64,000 nucleotides of DNA from Heloderma charlesbogerti (lineage: Eukaryota > Chordata > Lepidosauria > Squamata > Helodermatidae): positions 248,001 through 312,000 of the forward strand of contig JANEZZ010002672.1 in the NCBI GenBank assembly GCA_026122225.1. The letters run 5' to 3'. This document shows positions 21,612 through 31,720 of the stretch, one piece after another. Position 1 is the stretch's first letter; each line of letters begins with the position of its first letter. A model generated the notes under the pieces. The model did no database searches. It was not told where the DNA came from and saw only the letters and a program-made list of their open reading frames with translations. The position numbers and the translations under genes were made by a program.

Positions 21612-22406
21612 TCACTTGGCTTTTGCTTCCCTTAGAACCAAGAACTCAAGTATAATATGGTTGCTTCCCCCCCCCCGAGTTCCTGTAACTGCTACTTGAT
21701 CCACTAAGTCATCTCTGTTGGTTAGGATCAAGTCAAGGATAGCCGATCCTCTAGTTCCTTCCTCTACTTTCTGTAGGAGGAAGTTATCTGCCACACAAGT
21801 CAGGAATTTCCTGGAGGGGCCAAGTTTTGCAGAATTTGTCTCCCAACCAATATCGGGGAAATTGAAGTCCCCCATTACTACTACATCATGCTTCCTTGAA
21901 ACACTGGCAAGTTGCTTTTCAAAAGTTTCATCCTTGTCTTCTCCTTGGTTGGGTGGCCAATAGTAGACTCCGACCACCAGGTTCCTTTTATTCTTTGCTC
22001 CATTTATTTTGATCCAGATGCTCTTGATGGAGCTACCAAGCTCAACCTCCTGTATTTCTGTGCAGAGATATGTATTTTTCACATACAGTGCAACCCCTCC
22101 TCCCTTTCTTTTCCTCCTGTTCTTTTTGAACAAGTTATATCCTTCATTTGCTGTATTCCAGTCATGAGAGTCATCCCACCAAGTCTCAGTTATACCTATC
22201 AAGTCATAATTTCCCTCTTGTATTAAGAGTTCAAGTTCGTTCTGTTTGTTTCCCATACTCTGGGCATTAGTATATAGACATCGAAGTCCATGTGCTTCAT
22301 AGTCTGGCTTTCTTCCTACATGTGTCTGAAGACTATTATTGGGTGCTCTTAGAGCTATTCTCTCCATTGCAGTGCATGCGCCTACATCCATTGTTACCCC
22401 CAACAT
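21612..22406 (-). CDS. CR1 ORF2: endonuclease segment
   Basis: 264 residues with an APE-like endonuclease: LRCLYTNAQSMGNKQNEL (41-58), DLIGITETWWDDSHDW (68-83), GGGVALYV (101-108), VVVGVYY-like block, VVVMGDFNFPDIGW (174-187), GSAILDLILTN (218-228) and SNHIILEF. It stops at a TGA that lies in the same frame as the RT segment, so a single nonsense codon separates the two halves of ORF2. The listed Met is the first in the open frame after the ORF1/ORF2 boundary. The true CR1 start may lie slightly elsewhere. Confidence 0.85.
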   Translation of the reverse strand: MLGVTMDVGACTAMERIALRAPNNSLQTHVGRKPDYEAHGLRCLYTNAQSMGNKQNELELLIQEGNYDLIGITETWWDDSHDWNTANEGYNLFKKNRRKRKGGGVALYVKNTYLCTEIQEVELGSSIKSIWIKINGAKNKRNLVVGVYYWPPNQGEDKDETFEKQLASVSRKHDVVVMGDFNFPDIGWETNSAKLGPSRKFLTCVADNFLLQKVEEGTRGSAILDLILTNRDDLVDQVAVTGTRGGGSNHIILEFLVLREAKAK

Positions 22407-22470
22407 TACATCTCCCTTCCCCGTAGGATTCAGTTTAAAGCCCTCCTGATGAAGTTCTTCATGCTGTGGC

Positions 22471-23194
22471 TAGAGATGGCAGAGAATTCCGCCACGGATC
22501 ATGGTGAGGCTGAATGCCAGTGCATTCGGCCCCCCGAAATCTGTGGCGGAACGGCCTGCCACCCCCCCGCCCCCCACGGATCCCCCCCCGGGACGAGACT
22601 TACCTGTGGCGGATCTTCCGGGTGGCGGCGGCTCCAGCGGCGGCTTCGGCGGCAGCGGCAGCTGGTATTCTGACCGGCTGCCACCGCCGCCATTTGCAGT
22701 TTGTTTGTTTTTTTACAGAGACGTAATAGGCTACGTAAGTTTTTATGTAGCCTAAAACGTCTGGGTAAAAAAAAAAAAGGCGTACGCAAATGGCGGCAGC
22801 TATTACGCTATTTGTGTTCCCCTTATTTTCGCTGTCTTAGTCTACGTAAATTTTTACGTAGACTTAGACGGCCCAAACTAAGGAACGCAAATGGCGGTGC
22901 CCCATGGGGGCCGCCATTTGCGTACGCGCTTTTTTTTTCCCCAAAGTCACCCGTGATAGGCTACGTAACGATTAACATAGCCTATCATGGCTGACTTTGC
23001 AAATCTAGCCGTGTTTTACGGCCGGGGAGTTTGCGGCCGGGGAGACAGGGCGCTTCTCCCTGGCCTGAATTTCGGCCGGGCGAGGTGGGATGGCTCCCCC
23101 CCCCTCGCCTGAACTTTGGGGGGAGAAGCGAAGCACCTCCCCCCCACCGCGAAGCAAGCTACGAGACCAGGTAAGTGACTTTCGTACATCCCTA
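22471..23194 (-). mobile_element. Family A MITE, copy A6, inside CR1 copy 1
   Basis: Starts TAGAGATGGCAGAGAATTCC and ends GACTTTCGTACATCCCTA. Flanking octamers (GCTGTGGC and ACCAGGCA) do not match, so the site was probably rearranged or part of CR1 ORF1 was deleted. Interior: a GC-rich block, a TAGGCTACGTAAG palindrome (about 22728-22757), AAATGGCGGC blocks, a TAGTCTACGTAAA palindrome (about 22838-22867) and GATAGGCTACGTAA. Confidence 0.85.
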
Positions 23195-23845
23195 ACCAGG
23201 CAACCTTTCGGTCACGTCTCTAATCTGTCCTCCAGGGAGACAACATACCTGGCGAGTCCATGGGTCTTCGTGACATACTTGGGTCTCGATCCCACGCAGC
23301 AAGGAGTCTCCCACTATTACCACTCTTCTCTTGTTGTTGTAGGCCTGGGTTTCATCTCCTCTGTTTGACTGACCTTCAGCCTCTTGCTCACTCTCATGTA
23401 GGTTCCCCTGTGATTCTTCCTCTTCAGGCTGTCCTCCAGTCTCATCCGCAAGTACCTGGAATCGGTTCCACAGCTCCACTGCTTCCACTGGTGCAGAGTG
23501 GCGTCTAGTTCTTCTTCTCCTAACTGTCACCCTTTTCCAAGGAGTATCCTCTTCTCCATTTTTCTTTTCCTCAGCATTTCCCACTTCTGCCTCATCTTGC
23601 TGTTGCTCTTCAAGCTTCTGGTCTTCCCTTTGCTGCTGTAGTTCCCCCATTCTGTCCAAGAACTCTTCGTGTTCTCTTATTCCCCAGCGGGTCGACAGTC
23701 GCCGCTCCAGTCCACTTACTTTTTCTTCCAGCAGCGTCATCAACTTGCACTTGTTGCAGGTGTAGGCCATATTGTTCTCAGGCAAGAAAACAAACATTGC
23801 ACACACCTTGCAGGTCACCACCCCTGGAGAGTCTTGTCCTTCCAT
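23195..23845 (-). CDS. CR1 ORF1 (zinc-knuckle-like / esterase-like), truncated
   Basis: About 215 residues to the insertion. The N terminus has a cysteine pair-rich segment (CKVCAMFVF, CNKCKLM, residues 11-37), then a coiled-coil stretch rich in E and Q (about 85-120). A basic patch RRRRTRRH follows, then the RVVIVGDSLLRGIE block with GDS. That last block is the start of the SGNH/GDSL-type esterase domain known from CR1 ORF1 proteins. The C terminus is cut after CCLPGGQIRDVTERLPG by MITE A6. The likely role is RNA binding and particle formation, as for ORF1 of related LINEs. Confidence 0.8.
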
Positions 23846-23939
23846 AGCCTCTTTTCCCTTTTGTGTCTAGCTTTGTGATTGTTCTAGACTAACCTGTGCC
23901 TGCTCCTCTACTCAGTAGAGGTTAAAAGCAGAGTCCCAC

Positions 23940-24508
23940 TGGTGTGGAAGTGTGTGTTACAAGACAAATAAATGAAAAAAATAGTTAAAAAAGAAAAAAA
24001 ATGTTAGGGGCCTCCCCCTTGACCTTCCCTGCTGAACTCCACTGGCCAACTCCTGTTTGCTCCTCCTGTTTGCTTGCTCTGGTCGCTCGCTCTCTGGGAG
24101 CTTGCTTGCTTCTGTAGTCCCTGGACCAGCTGGAGCAGCTTGCTCTGCTCTGCTCTGCTCAGCTGGGAGGAAGGAAACAGACTGAAACTTCCCACCCACT
24201 CAGCTGCTGGGAGTACTCAGGCCACCCCCCCCCAATTCAGTTGGAGCTCTCAGAAGTACCTGGTGAGTTCACAGCCACTCAGAAGGATAAAGGGCAGCCC
24301 CCTGGGCTTCCTGTAGCCCACTTACCTCTTAGCTTCTGTCTCCTTTGTCTCCTTTGTCTCTTCTACCACTGCAACTTCCCTGGCCAACTCCTGTTTGCTC
24401 CCCCTGTTCGCTCACTCTGGTTGCTCTTTCTCTGGGAGCTTGCTTGCTTCTGTAGTCCTTGGACCAGCTTCCATTCTGAGGTTTAGTTCCAACCAGCTAC
24501 AGGAGCTA
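23940..24508 (-). repeat. CR1 5' UTR with duplicated promoter-like unit
   Basis: The text 'tggccaactcctgtttgctcc ... ctctgggagcttgcttgcttctgtagtc...tggaccagct' occurs at 24043-24134 and 24381-24470, 338 bp apart with few differences. Tandem 5' units are known as promoters in several LINE families. A poly-A-rich stretch lies at 23975-24001. Confidence 0.65.
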
Positions 24509-24987
24509 TGTTGTTTATTCATTCAGTCACTTCCAACTCTTCATGACTTCATGGATCAGCCCACACCAGAGCTTCCTGTCAGCCGTCGCCACCCCCAGCT
24601 CCCCCAAGGTTGAGTCCGTCACCTCCAGAATATCATCCATCCATCTTGCCCTTGGTTGGCCCCTCTTCCTTTTGCCTTCCACTTTCCCTAGCATCAGCGT
24701 CTTCTCCAGGGTATCCTGTCTTCTCATTATGTGGCCAAAGTACTTCTGTTTTGCCTTTCATATCCTTCCCTGAAGTGAGCAGTCTGGCTTTATTTCCTGG
24801 AGTATAGACTAGTTTGATCTCCTTGCAGTCCAAGGCACTCTCAGAATTTTCCCCCAGCACCACAGTTCAAAAGCATCTATCTTCCTTCGCTCAACCTTCC
24901 TTATGGTCCAGCTCTCACAGCCATAGGTTACTACAGGGAATACCATTGCTTTAACTATGCAGACCTTTGTTGTCAGTGTGATGTCTC

Positions 24988-25870
24988 TAGGGATGTCAGA
25001 GAATTCTGCGATGGATCTCAGTGAGGCCGAATGCAAGTGCATTCGGCCCCCCGAAATCCATCGCGGAATGAAGCCCCTGCCCCCCAACCCATGAAAGTCA
25101 GGCAGGACGAAGCCCCCGCCCCCCCAACCCATGAAAGTTCCATGAAACGGAGCACTTACCTGCTCCTGTCGGCACCGACTTGCGAATGGCGGCCGCCATT
25201 TGCTTCTTCTTCACAGCCATGATAGGCTACATAAATACATACGTAGCCTATCACAGCTAATGCAGGGACGCCTTTTGCATCCCTGCGGAGGCCGTCATAG
25301 GCTACATAAGTATTTATGTAGCCTATCATGGCAGGCTTAAAAAAAACCAAACCCACGTATGGAAATGGCGGCGGCTATGGCAGCCGCCATTTGCGTTCTG
25401 TATTTTTTGCCGGTTTAGCCTATGTAAATATTTACATAGGCTATTACGGCGAAAAAAAGGGGAACGCAAATGGCGCCCACTACATCATTTGCGTTCCCCT
25501 TTATTTCACCATAATAGCCTACGTAAATATTTACGTAGGCTAAAACGGCGAAAAATACAGAACGCAAATGGCGGCCACCGTAGCTGCCGCGATTTGCGTA
25601 CATTTTTTTTTTAAGCCTGCCGTGATAGGCTACGTAAATACTTACGTAGCCTATCATGGCTCACTACAGGGACGCAAGTGGCGGCGGCTATAGCCACCAC
25701 TATTTGCATCCCTGCTGCCCAGTGGCCGGATGTCCGGCCGTGGGCGGAGCCGGCCGGCGGCTCCGCAGAATCGGAGCACCTCCCCCACATTGAGGATTCC
25801 GGGGGGGGGGGACAGAGCACCTCCCCCACCGCAAATGAATCCACGAAATGGTGACTTTCGTACATCCCTA
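24988..25870 (-). mobile_element. Family A MITE, copy A7, inside RTE-2 copy 1
   Basis: TAGGGATGTCAGAGAATTCT start, GACTTTCGTACATCCCTA end, perfect 8-bp duplication GATGTCTC (24980-24987 and 25871-25878). RTE-2 copy 2 has the single-copy empty site. Modules are mirrored about a centre near 25480: GATAGGCTACATAA palindromes, 'gcagggacgc' blocks, AAATGGCGGCGGCTAT palindromes, TAGCCTAYGTAAATATTTAC palindromes and a central GGGGAACGCAAATG repeat. Here the inner palindromes read TAGCCTACG rather than TAGTCTACG, a separate subfamily. Confidence 0.95.
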
Positions 25871-25952
25871 GATGTCTCTGCTCTTAACTATTTATCAAGA
25901 TTTGCCATTGCTCTCCTCCCAAGAAGTAAACGTCTTCTGATTTCCTAGCTGC

Positions 25953-26482
25953 TGTCAGGAGTGCCCTGGCGGCCTCTTTCAGTCTACTCCAATAGCTAAC
26001 TCAAGATACAGACAAAAGGATTCTTTTCAAGGCTTTAATCCTCTCACAACTTAATGACTCTTTCAGATGCTAATCACCAGCGACTAAGCAAGAAACAGCA
26101 GAGTAGCCTATGCTCCCGGTTAGGTAGTTGGTCCCCGTTTGAAGGAGAACTGCAGGAAGACTCTGAACTTAAGGGCAAGAGAGAGATCCTCCTTCTTCCC
26201 TTGGGTCCTCAGGATGCGACTGTTGTTTTAGCGCCAAACGAGCCGAGCACCTCCTTTCGGTGCCCTCCCTGCATCTGTGCCAAGCGTCCAGCAAGCCCCC
26301 CTCTAGCGCTCTCTCGCTGCCAGGGTCACTATCTCTCCCAGGAATGTCGGCAAGAGGAATCTCTGCCAGCTGCTGTGCCTGTGAGGGATGAGCTGGCTCC
26401 TTTCCCACAGATTGCTGTTCCTCCTCAGAATCAGAACTGCTTTGCGGTTCTATCGGCTCCGTTTCCAGCCTGACAGCTCACA
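25953..26482 (-). mobile_element. Solo LTR, 530 bp, inside RTE-2 copy 1
   Basis: Bounded by TG...CA on both strands (TGTCAGGAGTG ... CAGCTCACA) and a 5-bp duplication GCTGC (25948-25952 and 26483-26487). The other RTE-2 copy has the uninterrupted 'ggctgcagtc' site. On the minus strand an ATTAAA-type signal ('gattaaagcc', about 26035) lies about 80 bp before the LTR end, fitting an R-U5 layout. No internal retroelement genes remain, so this is probably the product of LTR-LTR recombination. Family not identified (Gypsy or retrovirus-like). Confidence 0.75.
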
Positions 26483-26645
26483 GCTGCAGTCAACGTCTGC
26501 AGTAATCTTTGTGCCTAGAAAGACAAAGTCTGTCACTGCCTCCATGTTTTCTCCCTCTATTTGCCAGTTATCAATCAAGCTGGTTGCCATAATCTTGGTT
26601 TTTTTGGGGTTTAACTGCAACCCAGCTTTTGCACTTGCTTCTTTC

Positions 26646-27293
26646 TAGGGATGGTGGAGAATTCTGGGGATTCTACAGATTCTACAGAATCCAGCCTCAC
26701 TGGAATCCGTGGCGGAACGGCCTCCTGCCCCCCACCTCCGCCCCACAGAATCCCCTGGGATGGCACTTACCTGGGGCGGGAGCGGCAGCCGCAGGTGCGG
26801 CGGCGGGGGTGGGGGCGGCAGGTGTGGCGGCGGCTGGTCTCCTGGCCAGCCACAGCCGGGCACAGCGTACGCAAATGGCAGTGGCTACGGCGGCTGCCAT
26901 TTGCGTTCGCTATTTTTCGCCGTTCTAGCCTACGTAAATATTTACGTAGGATAGAATGGTGAAAAATTGCGAACGCAAATGGCGGCCGCTGTAGCTGCCG
27001 CCATTTGCATACACTTTTTTTTTTATTTTGCCATGATAGGCTACGTAAATATTTACGTAGCCTATCATGATTAAGTACAGGGACGCTAACGGCGGCGGCT
27101 ACGGCCGCTGCCATTTGCGTCCCTGCTGCCCAGCGGCCAGATGTCCGGCTGTGCACGGAGCTGGCCAGTGGCTCTGCGGAATCCCCATGGAGCTGAGCCG
27201 GCCGGGTAGGACTCCAGGGGGAGGGACAGAGCACCTCCCCCCCCCATCGTGAAGCAGATCCGCGAAACGGTAAGTGACTTTCATACATCCCTA
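26646..27293 (-). mobile_element. Family A MITE, copy A8, inside RTE-2 copy 1
   Basis: TAGGGATGGTGGAGAATTCT start, GACTTTCATACATCCCTA end, duplication CTTCTTTC / CTTTTTTC (26638-26645 and 27294-27301, 7/8). Contains the GC-rich block, AAATGGCAGTGGCTAC palindromes, TAGCCTACGTAAATATTTAC (about 26928-26954) and GATAGGCTACGTAAATATTT (about 27035-27066). Same subfamily as A7 and A11. Confidence 0.9.
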
Positions 27294-27714
27294 CTTTTTT
27301 CACCTTCATCATAAGGTTCCTCAGCTCCTCCACGCTTTCAGCCATCAAAGTGGTATCATCTGCATATCTGAGATTGTTAATGTTTCTTCCAGCAATTTTA
27401 ACTCCAGCCTTGGCTTCATCAAGCCCAGCACGTCGCATGATGTGTTCTGCATACAGGTTGATTAGGTAGGGTGAGAGTATACAACCCTGCCGTACTCCTT
27501 TCCCAATCTTAAACCAGTCCGTTGTTCTGTGGTCTGTTCTTACCGTTGCTACTTGGTTGTTATACAGATTCCTCAGGAGGCAGACAAGATGACTTGGTAT
27601 CCCCATACCACCAAGAACTTGCCACAATTTGTTATGATCCACACAGTCAAAGGCTTTAGAATAGTCAATAAAACAGAAATAGATGTTTTTCTGAAACTCT
27701 TATCCCCAAAATAG

Positions 27715-28249
27715 GTCCAGCATCTTGGATAGGTCCTTTAGGTTCGTCTCCTCTGCTTAGAGATTGTTGGTTAGTTGTTTAGGTCCTGAGGCAGTCTGAG
27801 ATCTTCCTTGAATCTACATTTGTAGAGCGCATAGTCTCTAGCAAAATAAAGTTGGATTAGCCTGAAGCTTTGACTTCTTGTGGGGCTGATTGTGAAGGGG
27901 AAGGACAATCTGTCCTCCTCCTAACTGATTTGATTTCTGCACCTGCCACTAGCTCCACCCAACATCCCATTCTGGTCTCAGCTGTCCAGTGTTCCTTCCA
28001 CTCACTCATCTGTTACAGGGTGTGAAACTCATGTTGGTGGTTCACAGGTTTTGAAGCCCTGTCCTATCTCTACCTTGATATCATGAGGGATGAGTTGATT
28101 TCCACTGTTCCCTTTTGTTATTGGTGTAGTCTGTCCAACACATCTGGAGGGCACTAGGTTAGGGTAGGCTGCCTTAGAGTTTGTCTGACTTGGTATGGAC
28201 CTACCTACACACAATTTGAGAGCTTTGTCAGAGCCCACCTCCCACAGGT
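27715..28249. other. Unassigned sequence
   Basis: No gene or repeat recognised. Confidence 0.4.
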
Positions 28250-29036
28250 GCCATGCTCCAAGTGATGCTCAGTAGGCGGCTATGGGCGAGAGGGCCTTTT
28301 CAATGGTGGTGTGGTGCCCCAAATTTGAAATGTCCTTGCCAGAGAGGGTCTAGCTTGGTATCCTTTTGACACCAGGTAAAGACATTTCTGTTCAACTAGG
28401 CCTTTTAGAGAGCAATCCTATGCCCCCTAGACAGCGTCTGGGGGAGATAGGATTTCTCGGTTTCCCTGCTCCGAGCTCGCAGACAGCGCTACAAGCTCAG
28501 AGCCAGGAAACGATGCTCCCCACCCCCTCCCCCTTGCAGCCAGGGCAGAGAGAATTGCAGCAACTGCCCCTCCATGCCTGTCCATGCTTGTAACACAGAG
28601 CATGGACAGGGTGAAAAGGGGGCATTCCCAGGGGCGGGCAGGGGAGGAGGCCACGGAAGCTGTTTTAGACAGTTTCTGATGTGGTCTCCAGCCCTGTTCC
28701 TGCTTAGGTGCCTGAAATCAGGCATCTAAGGAAGGAATCCTCTCCTCCATGCTTCAGTTGCCCTCCTCTGAAGTTGGAGGCGACCGTCTATCTCAATAGG
28801 ATTGCACCCTTAATTTATTTAATCTAGTTTTGTCATTCAACTCAAATCATTTTTTTAAAAAATCTCCACTATTGGATTTTGAGCTGCTGTGGTACATTTT
28901 TATAGATTTGTGATTTTTTTTATACTGCATTTTGGATACGTATTGTGCATTTTAAGTGGCTTATTTGATCATTAGCCACTCTGAGAATCCTTTTGAAAGA
29001 TGTGATATAAATATCCCAAACTAACAAATAAAAAAA
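28250..29036 (+). repeat. L2-type LINE 3' end, split by a MITE
   Basis: 28260-28407 reads like the end of L2 ORF2 ('gagagggccttttcaatggtggt', 'caggtaaagacatttctgtt', 'aggcctttta'). 28813-29036 continues as the L2 3' UTR, ending in 'gatataaatatcccaaactaacaaataaaa'. The part between is a separate insertion. Confidence 0.7.
28408..28809. mobile_element. MITE with TTA duplication (PIF/Harbinger-like), in L2 tail
   Basis: Terminal inverted repeats GAGAGCAATCCTATGC and (reverse complement of the right end) GGGTGCAATCCTATTGAG, flanked by TTA at 28405-28407 and 28810-28812. A 3-bp TWA duplication is typical of PIF/Harbinger elements. The class is inferred from that alone. It cleanly separates L2 text on both sides. 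Confidence 0.6.
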
Positions 29037-29253
29037 CGAAGCGTGTGTTTTGTTCTGCATTTTAATCCACACACGTGTGCACATGTATACACTGATTAAT
29101 CACCACACCCTGTGATCACATCAAGATTCCTATTTTGTGGTGTGTTTTAATCAACTCTCATATAGGTTGGTTTGCATTAGTAACCTGGAGGGGGGAACAG
29201 ACATCAGCTAAAAACTGCACGAAAATTGTGCGCCCGTGCATACGCGCGTGCGC

Positions 29254-29346
29254 GCACACACACACACACACCCCAGCCTGAATGGAGTCCAGGATAGATA
29301 GATAGACAGACAGGCAGGCAGACAGGCAGGCAGGCAGGCAGACACA
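29254..29346. repeat. Microsatellite cluster (CA)n and (GATA/GACA/GGCA)n
   Basis: (CA) run at 29254-29271, then GATA, GACA and GGCA tetramers at 29292-29346. Confidence 0.95.
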
Positions 29347-29395
29347 GATACAAACTGAATAATGGTTGTTTGCTAATACATTGGTAAGGATCCAA

Positions 29396-29578
29396 TAGTG
29401 TCTGGCTGCTAGAGCTATTTACATTGTGCTAGTGGAAACAAAAACTTGTGTAACATCAGTAGTGCTTGCTTGCACAATGGGTTTCTCAGAACCTGTTCTG
29501 CTAACAAGAGCTATCGACATTGCACAAGCATTGGTTTCCACTAGTTCAAAATCAATAGTGCTAGCGGCCAGACACTGT
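29396..29578. mobile_element. Short inverted-repeat element
   Basis: The left arm begins TAGTGTCTGGCTGCTAG and the right arm, reverse-complemented, begins CAGTGTCTGGCCGCTAG. Arms continue to pair for about 60 bp ('ctagtggaaac', 'cttgtg'). Foldback MITE by structure; no clear target-site duplication. Confidence 0.6.
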
Positions 29579-29588
29579 TAAATCTTTC

Positions 29589-29673
29589 TCATTTGTGCTA
29601 TTCTGGAAAGATTTGGAACCCCCCAAATCTCATTTATGCTATTCTGGAAAGGCATTTGGAACCCCCCAAATCT
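29589..29673. repeat. Tandem duplication, unit about 41-44 bp
   Basis: Two consecutive copies of tcattt-tgctattctggaaag...atttggaaccccccaaatc. Confidence 0.85.
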
Positions 29674-31340
29674 GGGAGAAATTCAAATATGAAGAATTTC
29701 ATAAATATCTGAAGATGATATGTAGAAATTCCTTTTTTGTTGAAATTCTGCTGGTCCCAATTTATGCTCAATCCAACTTGTATCTTATTTGTATATCCTT
29801 CCAACTGGAATATGATTTCAATCCATTGTACCTTTTTTTATTGTCCATATAAATGGCAGATTCGGCAATGCAAACTCTTTGAATGTGTACACTCTATGAG
29901 TCCTATAATGAAAGTTTATACAAGTCAAGCAAGTAGAAAGAGATTGTAACCTAACTTTCAATTGCAAAGATTCCTTTTAAATGTTTGTTTATATTGTCGT
30001 TTCTTTGTGAAATGGACCTTAACCTAGGTAATAAAACAGTTTGCTTTGAATGACTTGGAAAATGTTGGCATACTGCTATTTCTACATAGCCATATATTGC
30101 ATTCAGTTTGGAGATCAGGAGAAAGACAATGGCACCCAGTTGCATTTTTGACTGATGGTTTATGACAATTATTCCAAATAAATAGTTTCATCTCAAACCT
30201 GAGACACAGCTGGAAGCCCAATTACACCGAAGGACAGCTTGCCGGCATCTGCAGATACATGCTATTCCCACTTCCCTACTGAAACTGCCTTTATCATTTT
30301 AATCCATGTAATATTTTCTGCTATTACAAATTTATCAAGCAGATTATTATTATTCATCTGTGTGGCATGCCTAATTATAATCAATTTACCAAGGGCTCGT
30401 TTTGCTGTTTCCCTTAATGTGGCTCCCGTGGTTTTGAATAAATCTGAAGGAAATGAGAGTAGGAAGAGTGAAATGTCTACCATGTTGCAAGAGTAAGAGT
30501 TGTTCCAGATGCAACATGAACTAAATGATAAAACCCGTTTTTAACACACAGTTCACATGTTCCCTTAAACCTATCAAACTGATCATGCAAAGGCTTTGCT
30601 TTTACATATTTAAGTGAAACCGTTCAGTTTTCCACCAAATGAAATAGCCCAGTTCAGATATTTGATGGACTTCATGAAATTCTGTGTGGGACTATGTGGT
30701 ATGGCTAGCATCTCTATATGAGATTTATACATGCCTGATCATGGTGGTGTAATAAAGGGCTGGCATTATTCACCACAACTCTAGCTTCCATGGGAAGGAG
30801 CTGGGTCATACAATCTGTGATTCTATGCAATAGCGTGTGGGTTGTACGCTGGCCAGGGGCTTGGCATGCTTCTGCAGCAGGGAAAGGCACAACTGTTAAG
30901 TCTATTTCTGCAAACTTCCTTCTTTTTCTAACTTCAAATCCATTCCATGCCAGTTCCAGGCAGATGGGTTGTTGTTTTGTTTTCTTTTCTTTTAACAGAA
31001 GAAATCCTATGTATTTTTGTATGTATTTTTCAAATGGATGTATTAATGAACTCATGGACCCATTTACTAAAGCATGTTTGTGCACATTTTAGAAATGTGC
31101 ACTGTATTTTTGTGCTTTTTTGTGCTTTTTTCCAATGTGCCTATTGAGGTGAACACATCTTTTTTCTTTCAGAGAGAATGCATTGCATGTGTGGAAATGT
31201 ATGGATTTTTATTGCAAACTGCACCTGTTTCCACATTTATTTCTGGGAGTTGCAGATCAGCTAAATCCATTTAAAAAAAAACACACACTTTTGACCTCTC
31301 AACTACTAACCTTTTGGCTGAAACTGACCAGTACACACAC
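29674..31340. other. Unassigned AT-rich sequence
   Basis: No gene recognised. 30235-30480 has the look of a conserved non-coding element (balanced, non-repetitive, with homeodomain-type TAATTA cores). 31060-31200 has family-B-like 'atgtgcac' text with no definable ends. Confidence 0.35.
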
Positions 31341-31720
31341 TAGGGGTGTCCATCATTGGGAAATCTGGCACTTTTGGGGCTCATGGGATGCCCAACCCGG
31401 CTTGCATTTGTGAGCTGGGTTGCAGGTTTTCCCTGAATTGCAGGAAATTTTTACAATTTTTTTGGTCTCAGCTGTAATTTGCACAAACAGAGATTTGTGC
31501 TAATTATGGATGCGATTTCAGTTGTACTTTGCACAATTTGGAAATTTGCATGAATTACAGCTGTAATTAGCACAAATTAAAAACAATAAAAATCTGCTAG
31601 CTGGCCCAATTCACTGCAGGCTGTCAGGCCAGTTAGCAGAAGATGGAAAGAAGTCCAGGGGGCCAAGCTAATGAAAGCTTATCAAGCTCCATCCCCAAAT
31701 GGATTCCTCCAACATCCCTA
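31341..31720. mobile_element. hAT-type MITE, family C, copy 1
   Basis: Starts TAGGGGTGTCCATCATT and ends AGGAATCC-type...AACATCCCTA; flanked by ACACACAC on both sides (31333-31340 and 31721-31728). That octamer is simple sequence, so the duplication is suggestive rather than proof. The interior has several 'gctgtaatttgcac' units in both orientations. Confidence 0.65.

Larger units (their letters stand above)
18661..24508 (-). mobile_element. Near-full-length CR1 LINE, copy 1, interrupted
   Basis: Minus-strand CR1. The 3' end at about 18661-18690 carries the diagnostic ATTCTATGATTCTAT-type octamer repeat (seen on the plus strand as 'agaatcatagaat'). ORF2 follows upstream, then ORF1 (to 23845), then a 5' region with two copies of a promoter-like unit 338 bp apart (starting 24043 and 24381: 'tggccaactcctgtttgctcc'...). 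Family A MITEs at 19192-19971 and 22471-23194 split it. CR1 copies are usually strongly 5' truncated, so a copy with ORF1 and 5' repeats is uncommon. Confidence 0.85.
24527..27642 (-). pseudogene. RTE-2 ORF fragments
   Basis: RT core piece at 27642-27294: DHNKLWQVLGGMGIPSHL, GVRQGCILSPYLINLYAEH and NLRYADDTTLMAES. Middle pieces at 26645-26488 and 25947-25871. A C-terminal piece at 24987-24800 has YGCESWTIRKVERRKIDAF and WCWGKILRVPWTARRSN; the last piece (LEKTLMLGKVEGKRKRGQPRARWMD) spans 24727-24527. Multiple stops, frameshifts and insertions: dead. Its age exceeds that of the family A copies it contains. Confidence 0.85.
24511..27714 (-). mobile_element. RTE-clade LINE of a second family (RTE-2), copy 1, heavily interrupted
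   Basis: Minus-strand element related to BovB but clearly distinct. The 3' end is at 24511 ('ttgtttattc') and the 5' end is truncated at about 27714. Three insertions split it: family A at 24988-25870, a solo LTR at 25953-26482 and family A at 26646-27293. The second copy at 55895-56570 shows the uninterrupted text across the first two sites. Confidence 0.85.

Noticed and set aside
22471..23194. Target-site duplication for family A copy A6
   Set aside because: Flanking octamers GCTGTGGC and ACCAGGCA do not match; none is reported.
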